Shown: piece after piece, positions 33,254 through 42,893 of the stretch
How the letters are laid out: each line of letters opens with the position of its first letter
Position numbering within the stretch: position 1 is the first letter of the stretch
DNA from: Streptomyces sp. AC1-42W
Lineage (GTDB): Bacteria; Actinomycetota; Actinomycetes; Streptomycetales; Streptomycetaceae
NCBI RefSeq assembly: GCF_003248355.1
Contig: NZ_QKWY01000001.1
Location: forward strand, 2,438,001 to 2,502,000
Reading direction: 5' to 3'
DNA: 64,000 bases
Program-made: the position numbers and the translations under genes
The notes under the pieces: model-generated
Told to the model about the DNA's origin: nothing
Databases searched by the model: none
The model's input: the letters and a program-made list of their open reading frames with translations, nothing else

Positions 33254-33784
33254 TCAGGCGTGGAACGGGCCGATGCGGTAGAGCACTTCCGGCAGGTGGG
33301 TGCCTTCGGGGAACAGGCCGCCGTCGAAGAGCACCTCGCGCTCCAGGGCCACGTCGTGGCGCCGCGCGTAGGAGGTGAACAGGCGGTCCGATGCGGTGTT
33401 GTCCGGGGTGACGGTCGTCTCCACCCGGTTCAGGCCCTGCTCGGCGGCGACGCGCGCGGTCAGGGAGTCCAGCAGCTTCGCCGCCAGACCGGTCCCGCGA
33501 TGGCCGTGGTCGACGGCCACCTGCCAGACGACGAGCGTCTCGGGGCGGTCGGGCCGGATGTACCCCGTCACGAAGGCGACCGGGGCGCCGGTCTCGTCAC
33601 GGGCGACCACGGAGGTCGCCGCGAAGTCACGACACCACAGCAGGTAGCTGTACGAGGAGTTGAGGTCCAGGACCTCGGAGTCGCGGGCGATGCGCCAGAT
33701 CGCGGCCCCGTCCTCCACTCGTGGCGTGTCGATCGTAAGGAATTCGCTTCGGGCACGGGCAATATCTGCTGGTGCGGCGGTCAT
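33254..33784 (-). CDS. ectA: L-2,4-diaminobutyric acid acetyltransferase
   Basis: A 176-residue GNAT enzyme that acetylates diaminobutyrate. It has DLNSSYSYLLWCRDF, the acetyl-CoA loop VAVDHGHRGTGLAAKLLDSL and VETTVTPDNTASDRLF, all characteristic of EctA. The ATG at 33784 is chosen by family length. The 5' side has no good ribosome binding site, and an upstream in-frame start at 33829 would add a non-conserved Cys/Trp-rich extension. Confidence 0.95.
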   Translation of the reverse strand: MTAAPADIARARSEFLTIDTPRVEDGAAIWRIARDSEVLDLNSSYSYLLWCRDFAATSVVARDETGAPVAFVTGYIRPDRPETLVVWQVAVDHGHRGTGLAAKLLDSLTARVAAEQGLNRVETTVTPDNTASDRLFTSYARRHDVALEREVLFDGGLFPEGTHLPEVLYRIGPFHA

Positions 33785-34030
33785 GGCAATTGAATTTACC
33801 CAGCAAATTTCGAAATTGCATCGACGCAAGGGGTTGGGTGGGGCGGCCCGCTGTGTTATCAGGCGGGTGCGCGCACCGGCGCGAGTTCTCGGCGTTTTCT
33901 TCCGATTCCACCCGGATTATTCGGGCAAATCTCTGCCTGTGTGGAGTCGGTCACAAGACCGTAACTCTCTCTCCACAAGGGCGCGGAATGCGCTGCGGAC
34001 ACGACCTGAAAACCAGGGTGTTTAGGCTGG
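33785..34030 (-). promoter_or_regulatory. ectA upstream region with A/T-rich palindrome
   Basis: A gene-free stretch of about 250 bases upstream of ectA. It is distinctly A/T richer near the start codon and contains the perfect 12-bp palindrome AATTTCGAAATT (33806-33817), flanked by a wider GCAATT/AATTGC inverted repeat (33786-33820). This is the likely site of osmotic or heat-responsive control, but the regulator is not identifiable from sequence. Confidence 0.45.
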
Positions 34031-34044
34031 GAAGATGCGGGAAC

Positions 34045-34090
34045 AAGAATGCGGGGAGCTGCTCTGAATTAAGCAGCTCCCCGCATTCTT
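34045..34090. terminator. Strong hairpin terminator
   Basis: AAGAATGCGGGGAGCTGCT (34045-34063) and its exact complement (34072-34090) form a 19-bp stem with an 8-base loop. It follows the aminotransferase stop at 34106 on the minus strand and insulates the ect promoter. Confidence 0.8.
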
Positions 34091-34105
34091 CGACAAGCCC
34101 GTGAT

Positions 34106-35212
34106 TTACGCGCTCGGCCAGGTTTCCGAAACGGCCTTCCGGGCAGCCTCCAGATCGACCGGCCGGCCCGCGTCGGCCAGTGCCGACCCCAGGGCCGCGA
34201 GCGAGGAGAGCACCGCGCCGCGCGTCGCGTCCACCCCGTAGTGGTTGACCCGGATCATCTCCCCGGACAGCGCGCCCCCGCCCGCGATCAGCGGCAGCGA
34301 CGGCTCGCCCGCCAGCGCCCGCGCCACCAGTCCGGACGCGTCCACACCCGCCGGCGTACGCAGCGTGGTGGCCACCGGAGCCGCGTCCCGCGCCTCGTGC
34401 ACATACGGGGTCAGCCCGCCGCCCAGCGCCACCGCACCTGCCCGCGTGGCAGCGGCGGCCGCCGCGTGACGGGCCATCACCGCGTCGAGCCCCTCCGCCT
34501 CGATCCGCTCCACACACGCCTCCAGGGCCAGCATCTCCAGCTGGGCCGGGGCGTGCGGCAGCGCCTTGCGGCCACCGTCGATCCAGCGCTCCCGCCAGTC
34601 CAGCAGCGACAGGTACGAGCGGCGCGGCGCCTGCGGGTTGGCGGCGATCCGCTCCCAGGCCCGCCCGCTCACCGACACCGCCGACACCCCGGCCGGCCCG
34701 CCCATCGCCTTCTGCGCCCCGATCACGCACAGGTCCACGCCCCAGGCGTCCGGCAGCAGCGGCTCCGCGCCCACCGACGCGACCGCGTCCAGCATGAACA
34801 GCGCCCCGTGCGCCCGGACCACCTCACCGATCTCCGCGACCGGGTTGGTGTTCCCGGTCGCCGCCTCGGCGTGCACCAGCGAGACGAAGTCGATCTCCGG
34901 GCGCGCGGCCAGCGCCTCGGCGACCTGCCCGGCGGTGACCGCCGTGTGGAACGGCACCGCCAGGTCGACGACCTCGGCCCCGCAGTCGCGCAGCCAGTTG
35001 CCGAAGGTCTGCCCGTAGGGGCCGGTCACCACGTTCAGCGCGGTCGAACCGGGCCGGGCGCCGCCCCGGATGCAGCCCTCCAGCGGCAGCAGCGCCTCGC
35101 CCTGCATGATGACGACGTCCTGCTCGGTGGCCAGCAGCCCGGCCACCCGCCGCTCGATGGCCGCGAAATGCGCGGCGGTCAGCGGGGTCAGGTCGAGGAA
35201 GGGGTGCGTCAC
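34106..35212 (-). CDS. Class V aminotransferase (alanine-glyoxylate aminotransferase-like)
   Basis: A 368-residue PLP enzyme. The PLP lysine is in DLCVIGAQKAMGGPAGVS, and the cofactor aspartate region is LFMLDAVASVGAEPL. Substrate-site elements (LVHAEAATGNTNP) resemble serine- or alanine-glyoxylate aminotransferases and 2-aminoethylphosphonate-type enzymes. Exact donor and acceptor cannot be decided. It is divergent from the amidohydrolase at 35348. Confidence 0.85.
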   Translation of the reverse strand: MTHPFLDLTPLTAAHFAAIERRVAGLLATEQDVVIMQGEALLPLEGCIRGGARPGSTALNVVTGPYGQTFGNWLRDCGAEVVDLAVPFHTAVTAGQVAEALAARPEIDFVSLVHAEAATGNTNPVAEIGEVVRAHGALFMLDAVASVGAEPLLPDAWGVDLCVIGAQKAMGGPAGVSAVSVSGRAWERIAANPQAPRRSYLSLLDWRERWIDGGRKALPHAPAQLEMLALEACVERIEAEGLDAVMARHAAAAAATRAGAVALGGGLTPYVHEARDAAPVATTLRTPAGVDASGLVARALAGEPSLPLIAGGGALSGEMIRVNHYGVDATRGAVLSSLAALGSALADAGRPVDLEAARKAVSETWPSA

Positions 35213-35347
35213 GGCGGTGCTCTCTTCGGGTTCGGATCGGCCGGCGCCGGCCTGCCGGCCGGTCGGGCCATCGAGCCTACCCAGGGGGAGCCGGGCGGCC
35301 CGGCACAGGGCGTTGCGCCCGCGACGGCCCCTCGTACAGTGCTGTGC

Positions 35348-36448
35348 ATGAGTGATCAGGACGCATCACGGGTGCTGCATGTGAAGGGGCGGGTGCTCGT
35401 CGGGCCCGACGACGTCAGGGACGAGCTCTGGGCCGTCGGCGGCCGGGTCACCTTCGAACGGCCGCCCGGCGCGGACGCTGCCGTCACCGTCACCGGCTGG
35501 GCCCTGCCCGGACTGGTCGACGCCCACTGCCACGTCGGGCTCGACCACCACGGCGCCGTGGACGCGGCGACCAGCGAGAAGCAGGCGCTCGACGACCGGG
35601 AGGCCGGGGCGCTCCTGCTGCGCGACGCCGGATCGCCCGCCGACACCCGGTGGATCGACGACCGCGAGGACCTGCCGAAGATCATCAGGGCCGGCCGCCA
35701 CATCGCCAGGCCGCGCCGCTACACCCGCAACTACGCCCATGAGGTCGAGCCGGACGAACTCGTCGCCTACGTCGCCCGGGAGGCCCGCCGGGGCGACGGC
35801 TGGGTGAAGCTCGTCGGTGACTGGATCGACCGCGAGGTGGGCGACCTGACCGCGCTGTGGCCGCGCGAGGCGGTGGAGGCGGCCATCGCCGAGGCGCACC
35901 GGCTGGGCGCCCGCGTCACCGCGCACTGCTTCGCGGAGGACTCGCTGCGCGATCTGGTGGAGGCCGGGATCGACTGCGTCGAGCACGCCACCGGGCTGAC
36001 CGAGGACACCATCCCGCTCTTCGCGGAGCGCGGCGTCGCGATCGTGCCGACCCTGGTCAACATCGCCACCTTCCCCTCGCTCGCGCAGAGCGGCGAGGCG
36101 AAGTTCCCGCGCTGGTCCGCCCATATGCGCCGGCTGCACGAGCGCCGCTACGACACCGTGCGCGCCGCCCACGACGCCGGGGTGCCGGTCTTCGTCGGCA
36201 CCGACGCGGGCGGGGTGCTCGCGCACGGCCTGGTGGCCGACGAGGTGGCGGAGCTGGTCAGGGCGGGCATCCCGCCGCTGGAGGCGCTCTCCGCGACGAC
36301 CTGGGGGGCGAGGGCCTGGCTGGGCAGGCCGGGCCTGGAGGAGGGGGCCCCGGCCGACCTCGTGGTGTACGACGAGGACCCCCGTCGCGACGTCCGGGTG
36401 CTGGCCGGGCCGCGCCGGGTCGTCCTCAACGGCCGCGTGATCGCCTGA
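35348..36448 (+). CDS. Amidohydrolase-family metal-dependent hydrolase
   Basis: A 366-residue protein. The HxH metal motif is in GLVDAHCHVGLDHHG, followed by WVKLVGDWID (Lys ligand region), VTAHCFAED (His), CVEHATGL (His) and VFVGTDAGG (Asp). The C-terminal RPGLEEGAPADLVVYDEDPRRD strand pair is the usual small beta-sandwich. The family includes imidazolonepropionase and prolidase-like enzymes; the substrate is unknown. It faces a terminator-like hairpin before the convergent cobC-like gene. Confidence 0.87.
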   Translation: MSDQDASRVLHVKGRVLVGPDDVRDELWAVGGRVTFERPPGADAAVTVTGWALPGLVDAHCHVGLDHHGAVDAATSEKQALDDREAGALLLRDAGSPADTRWIDDREDLPKIIRAGRHIARPRRYTRNYAHEVEPDELVAYVAREARRGDGWVKLVGDWIDREVGDLTALWPREAVEAAIAEAHRLGARVTAHCFAEDSLRDLVEAGIDCVEHATGLTEDTIPLFAERGVAIVPTLVNIATFPSLAQSGEAKFPRWSAHMRRLHERRYDTVRAAHDAGVPVFVGTDAGGVLAHGLVADEVAELVRAGIPPLEALSATTWGARAWLGRPGLEEGAPADLVVYDEDPRRDVRVLAGPRRVVLNGRVIA

Positions 36449-36469
36449 CCCACCGGGGAGGGGGACGGC

Positions 36470-36507
36470 GGAGCGGCGGCTCCGGAAGGGAGCGCCGCCC
36501 CGCCGGG
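36470..36507. terminator. Possible hairpin between convergent genes
   Basis: GCGGCGGCTCC and GGAGCGCCGC, separated by GGAAG, pair with one bulge in the 64-base gap between the stops at 36448 and 36513. Confidence 0.4.
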
Positions 36508-36512
36508 AAGCC

Positions 36513-37607
36513 CTACCGGCCGGCCACCGTCAGCGCCTGGAGGGCCAGATCCAGGGCCTGGAGGAAACGATTGGTCGTCGTCCGGTCCCGGACCGCCAGC
36601 CGGAGCCAGCCGTCGCCGAGGCCGGGAAACGTATCTCCTCGCCGGGCGGCGAAGCCCAGCATCCGCAGCCGGTCCCGGATCTCGGCCGCCCCGTCGAGGC
36701 GCACAAGCACGAACGGACCCGCGGCCGGCTCCACCACCCGGATCTCGGAGAACTCCCGCAGCCCGGCGACCAGATGGGCCCGGTCCACGACGATCCGGTC
36801 CGCCGCGTCGGCGGCCTCCGCCAGCGCGCGCGGCTCCACGCACGCCTCCGCCGCCGCCAGCGCGGGCGAGGACACCGGCCACAGCGGCTGCGCCTCGGCC
36901 AGGGTGCGGATCGTCTCCGGGGCGGCGGCCACGTAACCGATACGCAGTCCGGCGAGCCCCCAGGTCTTGGTGAGGCTGCGCAGGACGACGAGCCCGGGGA
37001 CGTCCGTCCGCCCGCACAGGGCCTCACGCTCGCCCGGTACGGCGTCCATGAACGCCTCGTCGACCACCAGCGTCCGTCCGGGCCGCGCCAGCCGCTCCAG
37101 CACGGACGCGGGATGGAGCACGGACGTCGGATTGGTCGGGTTGCCGACGACGACCAGGTCCGCCTCGTCCGGCACGTCCGCCGGATCGAGCCGGAAGTCG
37201 TCCTCGGGGCGCAGCAGCACCCGGCCCACCTCGTGCCCGGCCGCGCGCAGCGCGGCCTCCGGCTCGGTGAACTGCGGGTGCACCACGTACGGCCGCCGGG
37301 CGGGCAGCGCACGCGCGATCAGCACGAACGCCTCCGCCGCACCCGCCGTCAGCAGGACCCGCTCGGGCGGGAGTTCATGGCGTGCGGCGACCGCCGCCCG
37401 CGCCTCGCGCCCGTCCGGATACGCGGCGAGCGTGCCGAGCGAGCCGGCTATCCGCTCCTTCAGCCAGGCCGGCGGGGTGCCGGCCCGTACGTTGACGGCG
37501 AGATCGGTCAGATCCCGGTCCCGTCCGCGTACTTCCGCGTCTCCGTGGTGACGCAGATCGTGCGTGCCCGCGCCTGTCGCGTCGGGACTCTCAGTGGGAG
37601 TGTGCAT
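36513..37607 (-). CDS. cobC: CobC-like PLP aminotransferase / threonine-phosphate decarboxylase
   Basis: A 364-residue fold-type I PLP protein of the histidinol-phosphate aminotransferase superfamily. It begins DLAVNVRAGTPPAWLKERI, has the cofactor region VVVGNPTNPTSVLHP and the PLP lysine in VLRSLTKTWGLAGLRIGY. In actinobacteria this CobC/Rv2231c-like type sits with cobalamin genes and may supply aminopropanol phosphate or act as a related aminotransferase. It follows the CbiG/CobE-like gene on the same strand. Confidence 0.82.
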   Translation of the reverse strand: MHTPTESPDATGAGTHDLRHHGDAEVRGRDRDLTDLAVNVRAGTPPAWLKERIAGSLGTLAAYPDGREARAAVAARHELPPERVLLTAGAAEAFVLIARALPARRPYVVHPQFTEPEAALRAAGHEVGRVLLRPEDDFRLDPADVPDEADLVVVGNPTNPTSVLHPASVLERLARPGRTLVVDEAFMDAVPGEREALCGRTDVPGLVVLRSLTKTWGLAGLRIGYVAAAPETIRTLAEAQPLWPVSSPALAAAEACVEPRALAEAADAADRIVVDRAHLVAGLREFSEIRVVEPAAGPFVLVRLDGAAEIRDRLRMLGFAARRGDTFPGLGDGWLRLAVRDRTTTNRFLQALDLALQALTVAGR

Positions 37608-37694
37608 GACCGCCGTGGTGGGGGTGTGGTGTGGGGGTGTGCGCCGTCGCCTGGGTGGACTCCGGCAGGATGACTATGCGCCCCGCACCCGGTT

Positions 37695-38147
37695 TCACGC
37701 AACGGTCCCGACGGGCCTGCGCGCGACCGCGCAGGTTGCCATCGAACGACGGCCGCCCGAAGGGTGCGAAACGCTTTTGGGTACGAGGAGTTGACCGCCG
37801 CCGGCCAGGGCCGCCGCCTCGGCCACCGAGGGGGTGCCGAGGGCGGCGAGGGCGGCCGGGGAGGGATGCGGAACGGCGACCCGCGCGAGCACCCGGGCGG
37901 GGTGCGTACGCAGCGGAATCCCGAGCCGGGCGGCGGCGGCCACGATGCCCGGCTCACCGCCCTTCGCCTCGACGGTCACCAACTCGGCGACCTCGCACAC
38001 CGGGAGCCCGGCCTCCCGCAGGACCGCCAGGACGAGTCCGGTCACCTCGTCCCCGGACACGCCCCGGGACGCGCCGACCCCGACGACGAGCACGCCGGGC
38101 CCGGCCGGCCGGCCGAGATGCGCGGACCGGGGTGCATCGGCTAGCAA
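37695..38147 (-). CDS. CobE/CbiG C-terminal-like cobalamin biosynthesis protein
   Basis: About 150 residues, with the CobE/GbiG pattern VLVVGVGASRGVSGDEVTGLVLAVL, VTVEAKGGEPGIVAAAARLGIPLRTHP and PSVAEAAALAGGGQLLVPKSVS, ending SMATCAVARRP. It helps ring contraction and precorrin processing in corrin synthesis. The start is uncertain: TTG 38147 or GTG 38093, both without a good site. The 5' end nearly touches the divergent ZIP gene. Confidence 0.8.
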   Translation of the reverse strand: MLADAPRSAHLGRPAGPGVLVVGVGASRGVSGDEVTGLVLAVLREAGLPVCEVAELVTVEAKGGEPGIVAAAARLGIPLRTHPARVLARVAVPHPSPAALAALGTPSVAEAAALAGGGQLLVPKSVSHPSGGRRSMATCAVARRPVGTVA

Positions 38148-38153
38148 GAGGCC

Positions 38154-38876
38154 ATGGCGGTGTTCGTCGCGCTCGGCGCGTTCCTGATGACCCTGGCCGG
38201 CGGCTGGGTCGCCCAGCGCGTCAGCGACCGCCGCCATCTCGTCCTCGGACTGGCCGGCGGGCTGATGCTCGGCGTGGTCGGCCTGGACCTGCTGCCCGAG
38301 GCGATGGAGGCGGCCGGCGGCCTCGTCTTCGGCGTCCCGGCGGCCCTGCTGCTGTTCGTCGGCGGCTTCCTCGTCGCCCACCTGGTGGAGCGGCTGCTCG
38401 CGGTGCGCCAGGCGGCGCACGGCGCGGCCGACGAGCGCGTACCGCAGGTCGGGCTGACGGCGGCGGCCGCGATGGTCGGCCACAGCCTGATGGACGGCAT
38501 CGCGCTCGGCGCCGCGTTCCAGGTCGGCGGCGGCATGGGGGCCGCCGTCGCGCTCGCCGTGATCACCCACGACTTCGCGGACGGCTTCAACACGTACACG
38601 CTCACCAGCCTGTACGGCAACGCCCGCCGCAAGGCCCTGACGATGCTGTTCGCGGACGCGGCGGCGCCCGTCGTCGGGGCGGCGACGACCCTGCTGTTCA
38701 CCCTGCCGGAGGAACTCCTCGGCTGCTATCTCGGCTTCTTCGGCGGCGCGCTCCTCTACCTCGCCGCAGCCGAGATCCTGCCCGAGGCGCACCACGACCA
38801 CCCGGCCCGCTCCACCCTGCTGTGCACGGTGGCCGGAGTGGGCTTCATCTGGCTGGTGGTGGGCCTCGCGCAGTGA
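38154..38876 (+). CDS. ZIP-family divalent metal transporter
   Basis: A 240-residue membrane protein with about eight hydrophobic segments. The ZIP signature in membrane segments 4 and 5 is present: AAAMVGHSLMDGIALGAAF and ALAVITHDFADGFNTYTL, with the metal-binding His, Asp and Glu/Asn. It would import zinc or another divalent ion. GTG 38160 has AAGAGG eight bases upstream and may be the true start; ATG 38154 is only two bases from that site. It splits the cobalamin locus and could conceivably carry cobalt. Confidence 0.85.
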   Translation: MAVFVALGAFLMTLAGGWVAQRVSDRRHLVLGLAGGLMLGVVGLDLLPEAMEAAGGLVFGVPAALLLFVGGFLVAHLVERLLAVRQAAHGAADERVPQVGLTAAAAMVGHSLMDGIALGAAFQVGGGMGAAVALAVITHDFADGFNTYTLTSLYGNARRKALTMLFADAAAPVVGAATTLLFTLPEELLGCYLGFFGGALLYLAAAEILPEAHHDHPARSTLLCTVAGVGFIWLVVGLAQ

Positions 38877-38890
38877 CCCCGGCGCCGTCG

Positions 38891-40252
38891 TCAAGCCCGG
38901 CACCGCTCGACGAACCGCAGCGCCGTACCGGGCGACGCGGCCCAGTGGGTGTGCAGATAGCTGGCGTGCACGCCGCCCCGCACGAACCCCTCCACGCGGC
39001 GCTCCGGCAGGCGCATGCCCCAGGCGGGTTCCTCGCCCGCGCCCGGCTCGATCACGGAGCGGTGGAACTCGTGCCCCCGCATCCGCGCCCCGGCCGGTGC
39101 CAGGACGTTGTCGGTGAGCGCCACGGCGTCCCGGTAGCCGAGCGTCAGCCGCTTCGACATCCGCGCGTCGGCGTCGAGCACCCCGCACATCGGCAGCCCG
39201 TCCAGCGACCGCGCCAGATACAGCAGCCCGGCGCACTCGGCGGCCACCGGCGCCCCGCTCCGCGCCAGCTCCGCCACGGCCTTGCGCAACGGCTCGTTGG
39301 CCGACAGCTCCGGCGCGTACACCTCGGGAAACCCGCCCCCGATCACCACGCCCGCCGTCCCCTCCGGCAGCGCCTCGTCCCGCAACGGATCGAACACCAC
39401 GACCTCGGCCCCGGCAGCGGCGAGCAACTCGGAGTTCTCCGCGTACGAGAACGAGAACGCGGCCCCGCCGGCGACCGCGACCACCGGCTTCGCGCCGTTC
39501 CCGGCCGCCGGGCGCACGGCGTCCTCCGCGTCCCACACCGCACCCCCCGGCACCGCGGGTGCCGACCGCGCCAGCGCCAGCAACCCGTCCAGATCGCACC
39601 CGGCCGCCACCTGCCCCGCCATCGCCGCGACGGCGGCCACCGCCTCGGCCCGCCGCTCCACCACCGGCACGAGCCCCAGATGCCGCGACGGCACCGACAC
39701 CCCCTCCGCCCGCCGCAGAGCGCCCAGCACCGGCACCCCCGACTCCTCCAGCGCCTCCCGCAACAGCGCCTCGTGCCGGTCGGAGCCCACCTTGTTCAGG
39801 ATCACCCCGCCGATCCGCACCCCGGTGTCCCAGGACGCGAACCCGTGCACCAGCGCCGCCACCGACCGCGACTGCGACGACGCGTCCACCACCAGCACCA
39901 CCGGCGCCCGCAGCAGCTTCGCCACATGCGCGGTCGACGCCAGCTCGCCGAGCCCGGACGCCCCGTCGTACAGCCCCATCACGCCCTCGACGACCGCAAG
40001 GCCGCACCCCCGCGCCCCGTGCGCGAACAGCGGGGCGATCAGCTCCGGCCCGCACATGTACGCGTCGAGGTTGCGGCCGGGCCGCCCGGTGGCCAGCGTG
40101 TGGAAACCGGGGTCGATGTAGTCGGGGCCCACCTTGTGCCCGGAGACGGCGAGCCCGCGCGCGGCGAACGCGGCCATCAGGCCCGTCGCGACGGTGGTCT
40201 TGCCGCTCCCGGACGCCGGCGCGGCCACGACCAGACGGGGGACGTTCACCAT
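38891..40252 (-). CDS. cobB: Cobyrinate a,c-diamide synthase
   Basis: A 453-residue enzyme. An N-terminal ATP-binding domain has the P-loop APASGSGKTTVATGL. The C-terminal glutamine amidotransferase domain has the nucleophile cysteine in APVAAECAGLLYLARSLDG and a histidine near the end (SYLHTHWA). It amidates the a and c carboxylates of cobyrinate. The start overlaps the cobO stop. Last gene of the riboswitch-controlled block. Confidence 0.93.
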   Translation of the reverse strand: MVNVPRLVVAAPASGSGKTTVATGLMAAFAARGLAVSGHKVGPDYIDPGFHTLATGRPGRNLDAYMCGPELIAPLFAHGARGCGLAVVEGVMGLYDGASGLGELASTAHVAKLLRAPVVLVVDASSQSRSVAALVHGFASWDTGVRIGGVILNKVGSDRHEALLREALEESGVPVLGALRRAEGVSVPSRHLGLVPVVERRAEAVAAVAAMAGQVAAGCDLDGLLALARSAPAVPGGAVWDAEDAVRPAAGNGAKPVVAVAGGAAFSFSYAENSELLAAAGAEVVVFDPLRDEALPEGTAGVVIGGGFPEVYAPELSANEPLRKAVAELARSGAPVAAECAGLLYLARSLDGLPMCGVLDADARMSKRLTLGYRDAVALTDNVLAPAGARMRGHEFHRSVIEPGAGEEPAWGMRLPERRVEGFVRGGVHASYLHTHWAASPGTALRFVERCRA

Positions 40253-40854
40253 TCGATGCCCCTCTGGCCCTTCTGCCCGGCGTCCATCGGGTGCTTGACC
40301 TTCGACATGTCCGTCACCAGGTCCGCCGCGTCCAGCAGCGCGGCGGGCGCGTTGCGGCCGGTGATCACGACGTGCTGGGTGCCGGGCCGGGCGCGCAGCA
40401 CCTCGACCACCTCGTCGGTGTCGATCCAGCCCCAGTGCAGCGGATAGGCGAACTCGTCCAGCACGTACAGCCGGTACGTCTCGGCGGCCAGATCGCGCTT
40501 GACCTGCTCCCAGCCCTCACGGGCCTTCGCCTCGTTGTCCACGTTGTCGCCGTGCAGGCCGCGCTGGACCCAGGACCAGCCCTCGCCCATCTTGTGCCAG
40601 GCGACGGACCCGCCCTCGCCGCTCGCGCCGAGCACCTTGAGCGCGTTCTCCTCGCCGACCTTCCACTTCGCGGACTTCACGAACTGGAACACCCCGATCG
40701 GCCAGCCCTGGTTCCAGGCGCGCAGCGCGAGCCCGAAGGCCGCCGTCGACTTCCCCTTGCCGACGCCGGTGTGCACCATCAGCAGCGGGCGGTTGCGCCG
40801 CTGCCGGGTGGTCAGTCCGTCGTCCGGCACGCTCACCGGCTGTCCCTGCGGCAT
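40246..40854 (-). CDS. cobO: Corrinoid adenosyltransferase, CobA/CobO type
   Basis: A 202-residue P-loop enzyme. It has VHTGVGKGKSTAAFGLALRA (phosphate loop), WNQGWPIGVFQFVKSAKW and YVLDEFAYPLHWGWID, as well as VVITGRNAPAALLDAADLVTDM, all standard for BtuR/CobO. It adds the adenosyl ligand to cob(I)yrinate diamide. It shares the A of TAATG with the chelatase stop. Confidence 0.95.
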   Translation of the reverse strand: MPQGQPVSVPDDGLTTRQRRNRPLLMVHTGVGKGKSTAAFGLALRAWNQGWPIGVFQFVKSAKWKVGEENALKVLGASGEGGSVAWHKMGEGWSWVQRGLHGDNVDNEAKAREGWEQVKRDLAAETYRLYVLDEFAYPLHWGWIDTDEVVEVLRARPGTQHVVITGRNAPAALLDAADLVTDMSKVKHPMDAGQKGQRGIEW

Positions 40855-42893
40855 TACGCGGCCCTCCTGTCGCCGTTCCCGGAGCGGCCCCCGCCCCGGA
40901 CGTCCCTGACCAGCCCGGCGATCGACTCGGCGCGCAGCTCGTCGAGCGTGACGGCGGTGCCGCCCAGATCGCCCGCGAGCGCCGCCGCGAGCCCCAGCCG
41001 CACCGGCCCCGCCTCGCAGTCCACGACGACCGACGCGACGCCGTCGGCGGCGTGCAGCCGGGCCGCCCGCGCGGCCAGCTCCACCGGCTGCGGCCCGCCG
41101 GTCGCCCGCCCGTCCGTCACCACGACCAGCAGCGCCCGCCGGGACGGATCGCGCAGCCGCTCCACCCGCAGCACGTCGTGCGCCTTCAGCAGCCCGGCGG
41201 CCACCGGGGTGCGCCCCCCGGTCGGCAGCGACTCCAGGCGGGCCGCCGCCGCGTCCACCGACGACGTCGGCGGCAGCGCCAGCTCGGCGTCTCGGCCCCG
41301 GAAGGTGACCAGCCCGACCTTGTCGCGCCGCTGATAGGCGTCCAGCAGCAGGGACAGCACCGCGCCCTTGACGGCGCCCATGCGCTGCCGGGCCGCCATC
41401 GACCCGGACGCGTCCACGACGAACAGCACGAGATTGCCCTCGCGGCCCTCCCGCGTCGCCTGCCGCAGATCGTCCCGCCGCACCACCAGGCCGCGCCCGG
41501 ACCGGCCGCGCGCCCGCTGGTGCGGGGCGGCCGCCTGAACCGTCGCGGCCAGATGCAGCCGGGTCAGCGCCCCCTCGGGCCGCCGCGCGCCGGTCGTCCG
41601 GCCGTGCTCGGTGCGCGCACGGGAGCGCCGCCCCGCCGCCCCCTCGCCGAGACCGGGCACGCTCAGCATCTTCGTACGGAACGGCTCACCGGCCCGTACG
41701 GGACGCTGCTCACCGCCCTGGCCCGGCACCGGCGCGCCGGACTCCGGCCGCTCGGGCGTGTCGTCCGCCCCGCCCTCGGGCCGGGGCGGCGTGTCGGGCC
41801 CGTCGCCCTGCGGCGGCAGACCTCCGCCGCCGCCGTCCCCGCCGCCGTCACCGGGCCCGTCCGGCTCCGGCTCGTCGTCCCCGCCGCCGTTGCGCTCCAG
41901 CGTGTCGTCGAGCTTGTCCTCGTCGAGCCCCGGCGCGTCGAACGGGTTGCGCCGGCGCCGGTGGGGGAGCGCGAGCAGCGCCGCCTGCCGGACGTCCTCG
42001 GCGCGTACGTCGGTACGCCCCGCCCACGCGGCCAGCGCGGTGGCGGTCCGGGCCATCACGATGTCCGCGCGCATCCCGTCCACCTCGAACGCCGCGCAGG
42101 TCGCCGCGATCTGACGGAGCGCCCCGTCACCGAGCACCACCTCGGGCAGCAGCGCCCGCGCGGCCGTGATCCGGTCCCGCAGCTCCGCCTCCTCGCCGGC
42201 CCAGCGCGCGGCGAAGGCGGCCGGGTCGTCCTCGTAGGCGAGCCGCCGCCGCACCACCTCCACCCGCTCGTCGGTCTCCCGCGACGCGGCCACCTCGACG
42301 GTCAGCCCGAACCGGTCGAGCAGTTGGGGCCGCAATTCGCCTTCCTCGGGATTCATCGTCCCCACGAGCAGGAACCGCGCCGCATGCCGCACGGAGACGC
42401 CCTCGCGCTCCACGTACGAGGCACCCATGGCCGCCGCGTCCAGCAACAGGTCGACCAGATGGTCGTGGAGCAGGTTGACCTCGTCCACGTACAGGATTCC
42501 GCGGTGCGCGTCCGCGAGCAGCCCCGGCTCGAACGCCTTCACGCCCTCGGACAGGGCCCGTTCGATGTCGAGCGCCCCGACGAGCCGGTCCTCGGACGCG
42601 CCGACCGGCAGCTCCACGGTCCGCGCCGGCCGCGACACGCCGGAGGCGCCCTCGTGCGGCCCGTCCGGACACGCCGGGTCGGGTGCCGCCGGGTCGCACG
42701 AGAACCGGCAGCCCGGCACGACCGGGACCTCCGGCATCAGCGCGGCCAGCGCGCGTACGGCGGTGCTCTTGGCGGTGCCCTTCTCGCCCCGGACGAGGAC
42801 TCCGCCCACGGCCGGGCTCACCGCGTTCAGCAGCAGTCCGAGCCGCAGGTCGTCCTGGCCGACGAGAGCGGTGAAGGGGTAAGGCGTACTCAC
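40854..42893 (-). CDS. Chelatase subunit: AAA+ ATPase fused to a VWA domain (BchI/BchD-like)
   Basis: A 679-residue protein. The AAA+ part (about 1-330) has Walker [10 protein letters not shown] (36-44), Walker [12 protein letters not shown] and sensor region [21 protein letters not shown]. An acidic Gly/Pro-rich hinge follows (about 355-445, [14 protein letters not shown]). The C-terminal VWA domain has an intact MIDAS motif in [17 protein letters not shown]. This is the ChlI-ChlD fusion that drives cobalt insertion with CobN in actinobacteria; CobN is not in the window. GTG 42893 overlaps the cobQ stop. Confidence 0.92.
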   Translation of the reverse strand: MSTPYPFTALVGQDDLRLGLLLNAVSPAVGGVLVRGEKGTAKSTAVRALAALMPEVPVVPGCRFSCDPAAPDPACPDGPHEGASGVSRPARTVELPVGASEDRLVGALDIERALSEGVKAFEPGLLADAHRGILYVDEVNLLHDHLVDLLLDAAAMGASYVEREGVSVRHAARFLLVGTMNPEEGELRPQLLDRFGLTVEVAASRETDERVEVVRRRLAYEDDPAAFAARWAGEEAELRDRITAARALLPEVVLGDGALRQIAATCAAFEVDGMRADIVMARTATALAAWAGRTDVRAEDVRQAALLALPHRRRRNPFDAPGLDEDKLDDTLERNGGGDDEPEPDGPGDGGGDGGGGGLPPQGDGPDTPPRPEGGADDTPERPESGAPVPGQGGEQRPVRAGEPFRTKMLSVPGLGEGAAGRRSRARTEHGRTTGARRPEGALTRLHLAATVQAAAPHQRARGRSGRGLVVRRDDLRQATREGREGNLVLFVVDASGSMAARQRMGAVKGAVLSLLLDAYQRRDKVGLVTFRGRDAELALPPTSSVDAAAARLESLPTGGRTPVAAGLLKAHDVLRVERLRDPSRRALLVVVTDGRATGGPQPVELAARAARLHAADGVASVVVDCEAGPVRLGLAAALAGDLGGTAVTLDELRAESIAGLVRDVRGGGRSGNGDRRAA

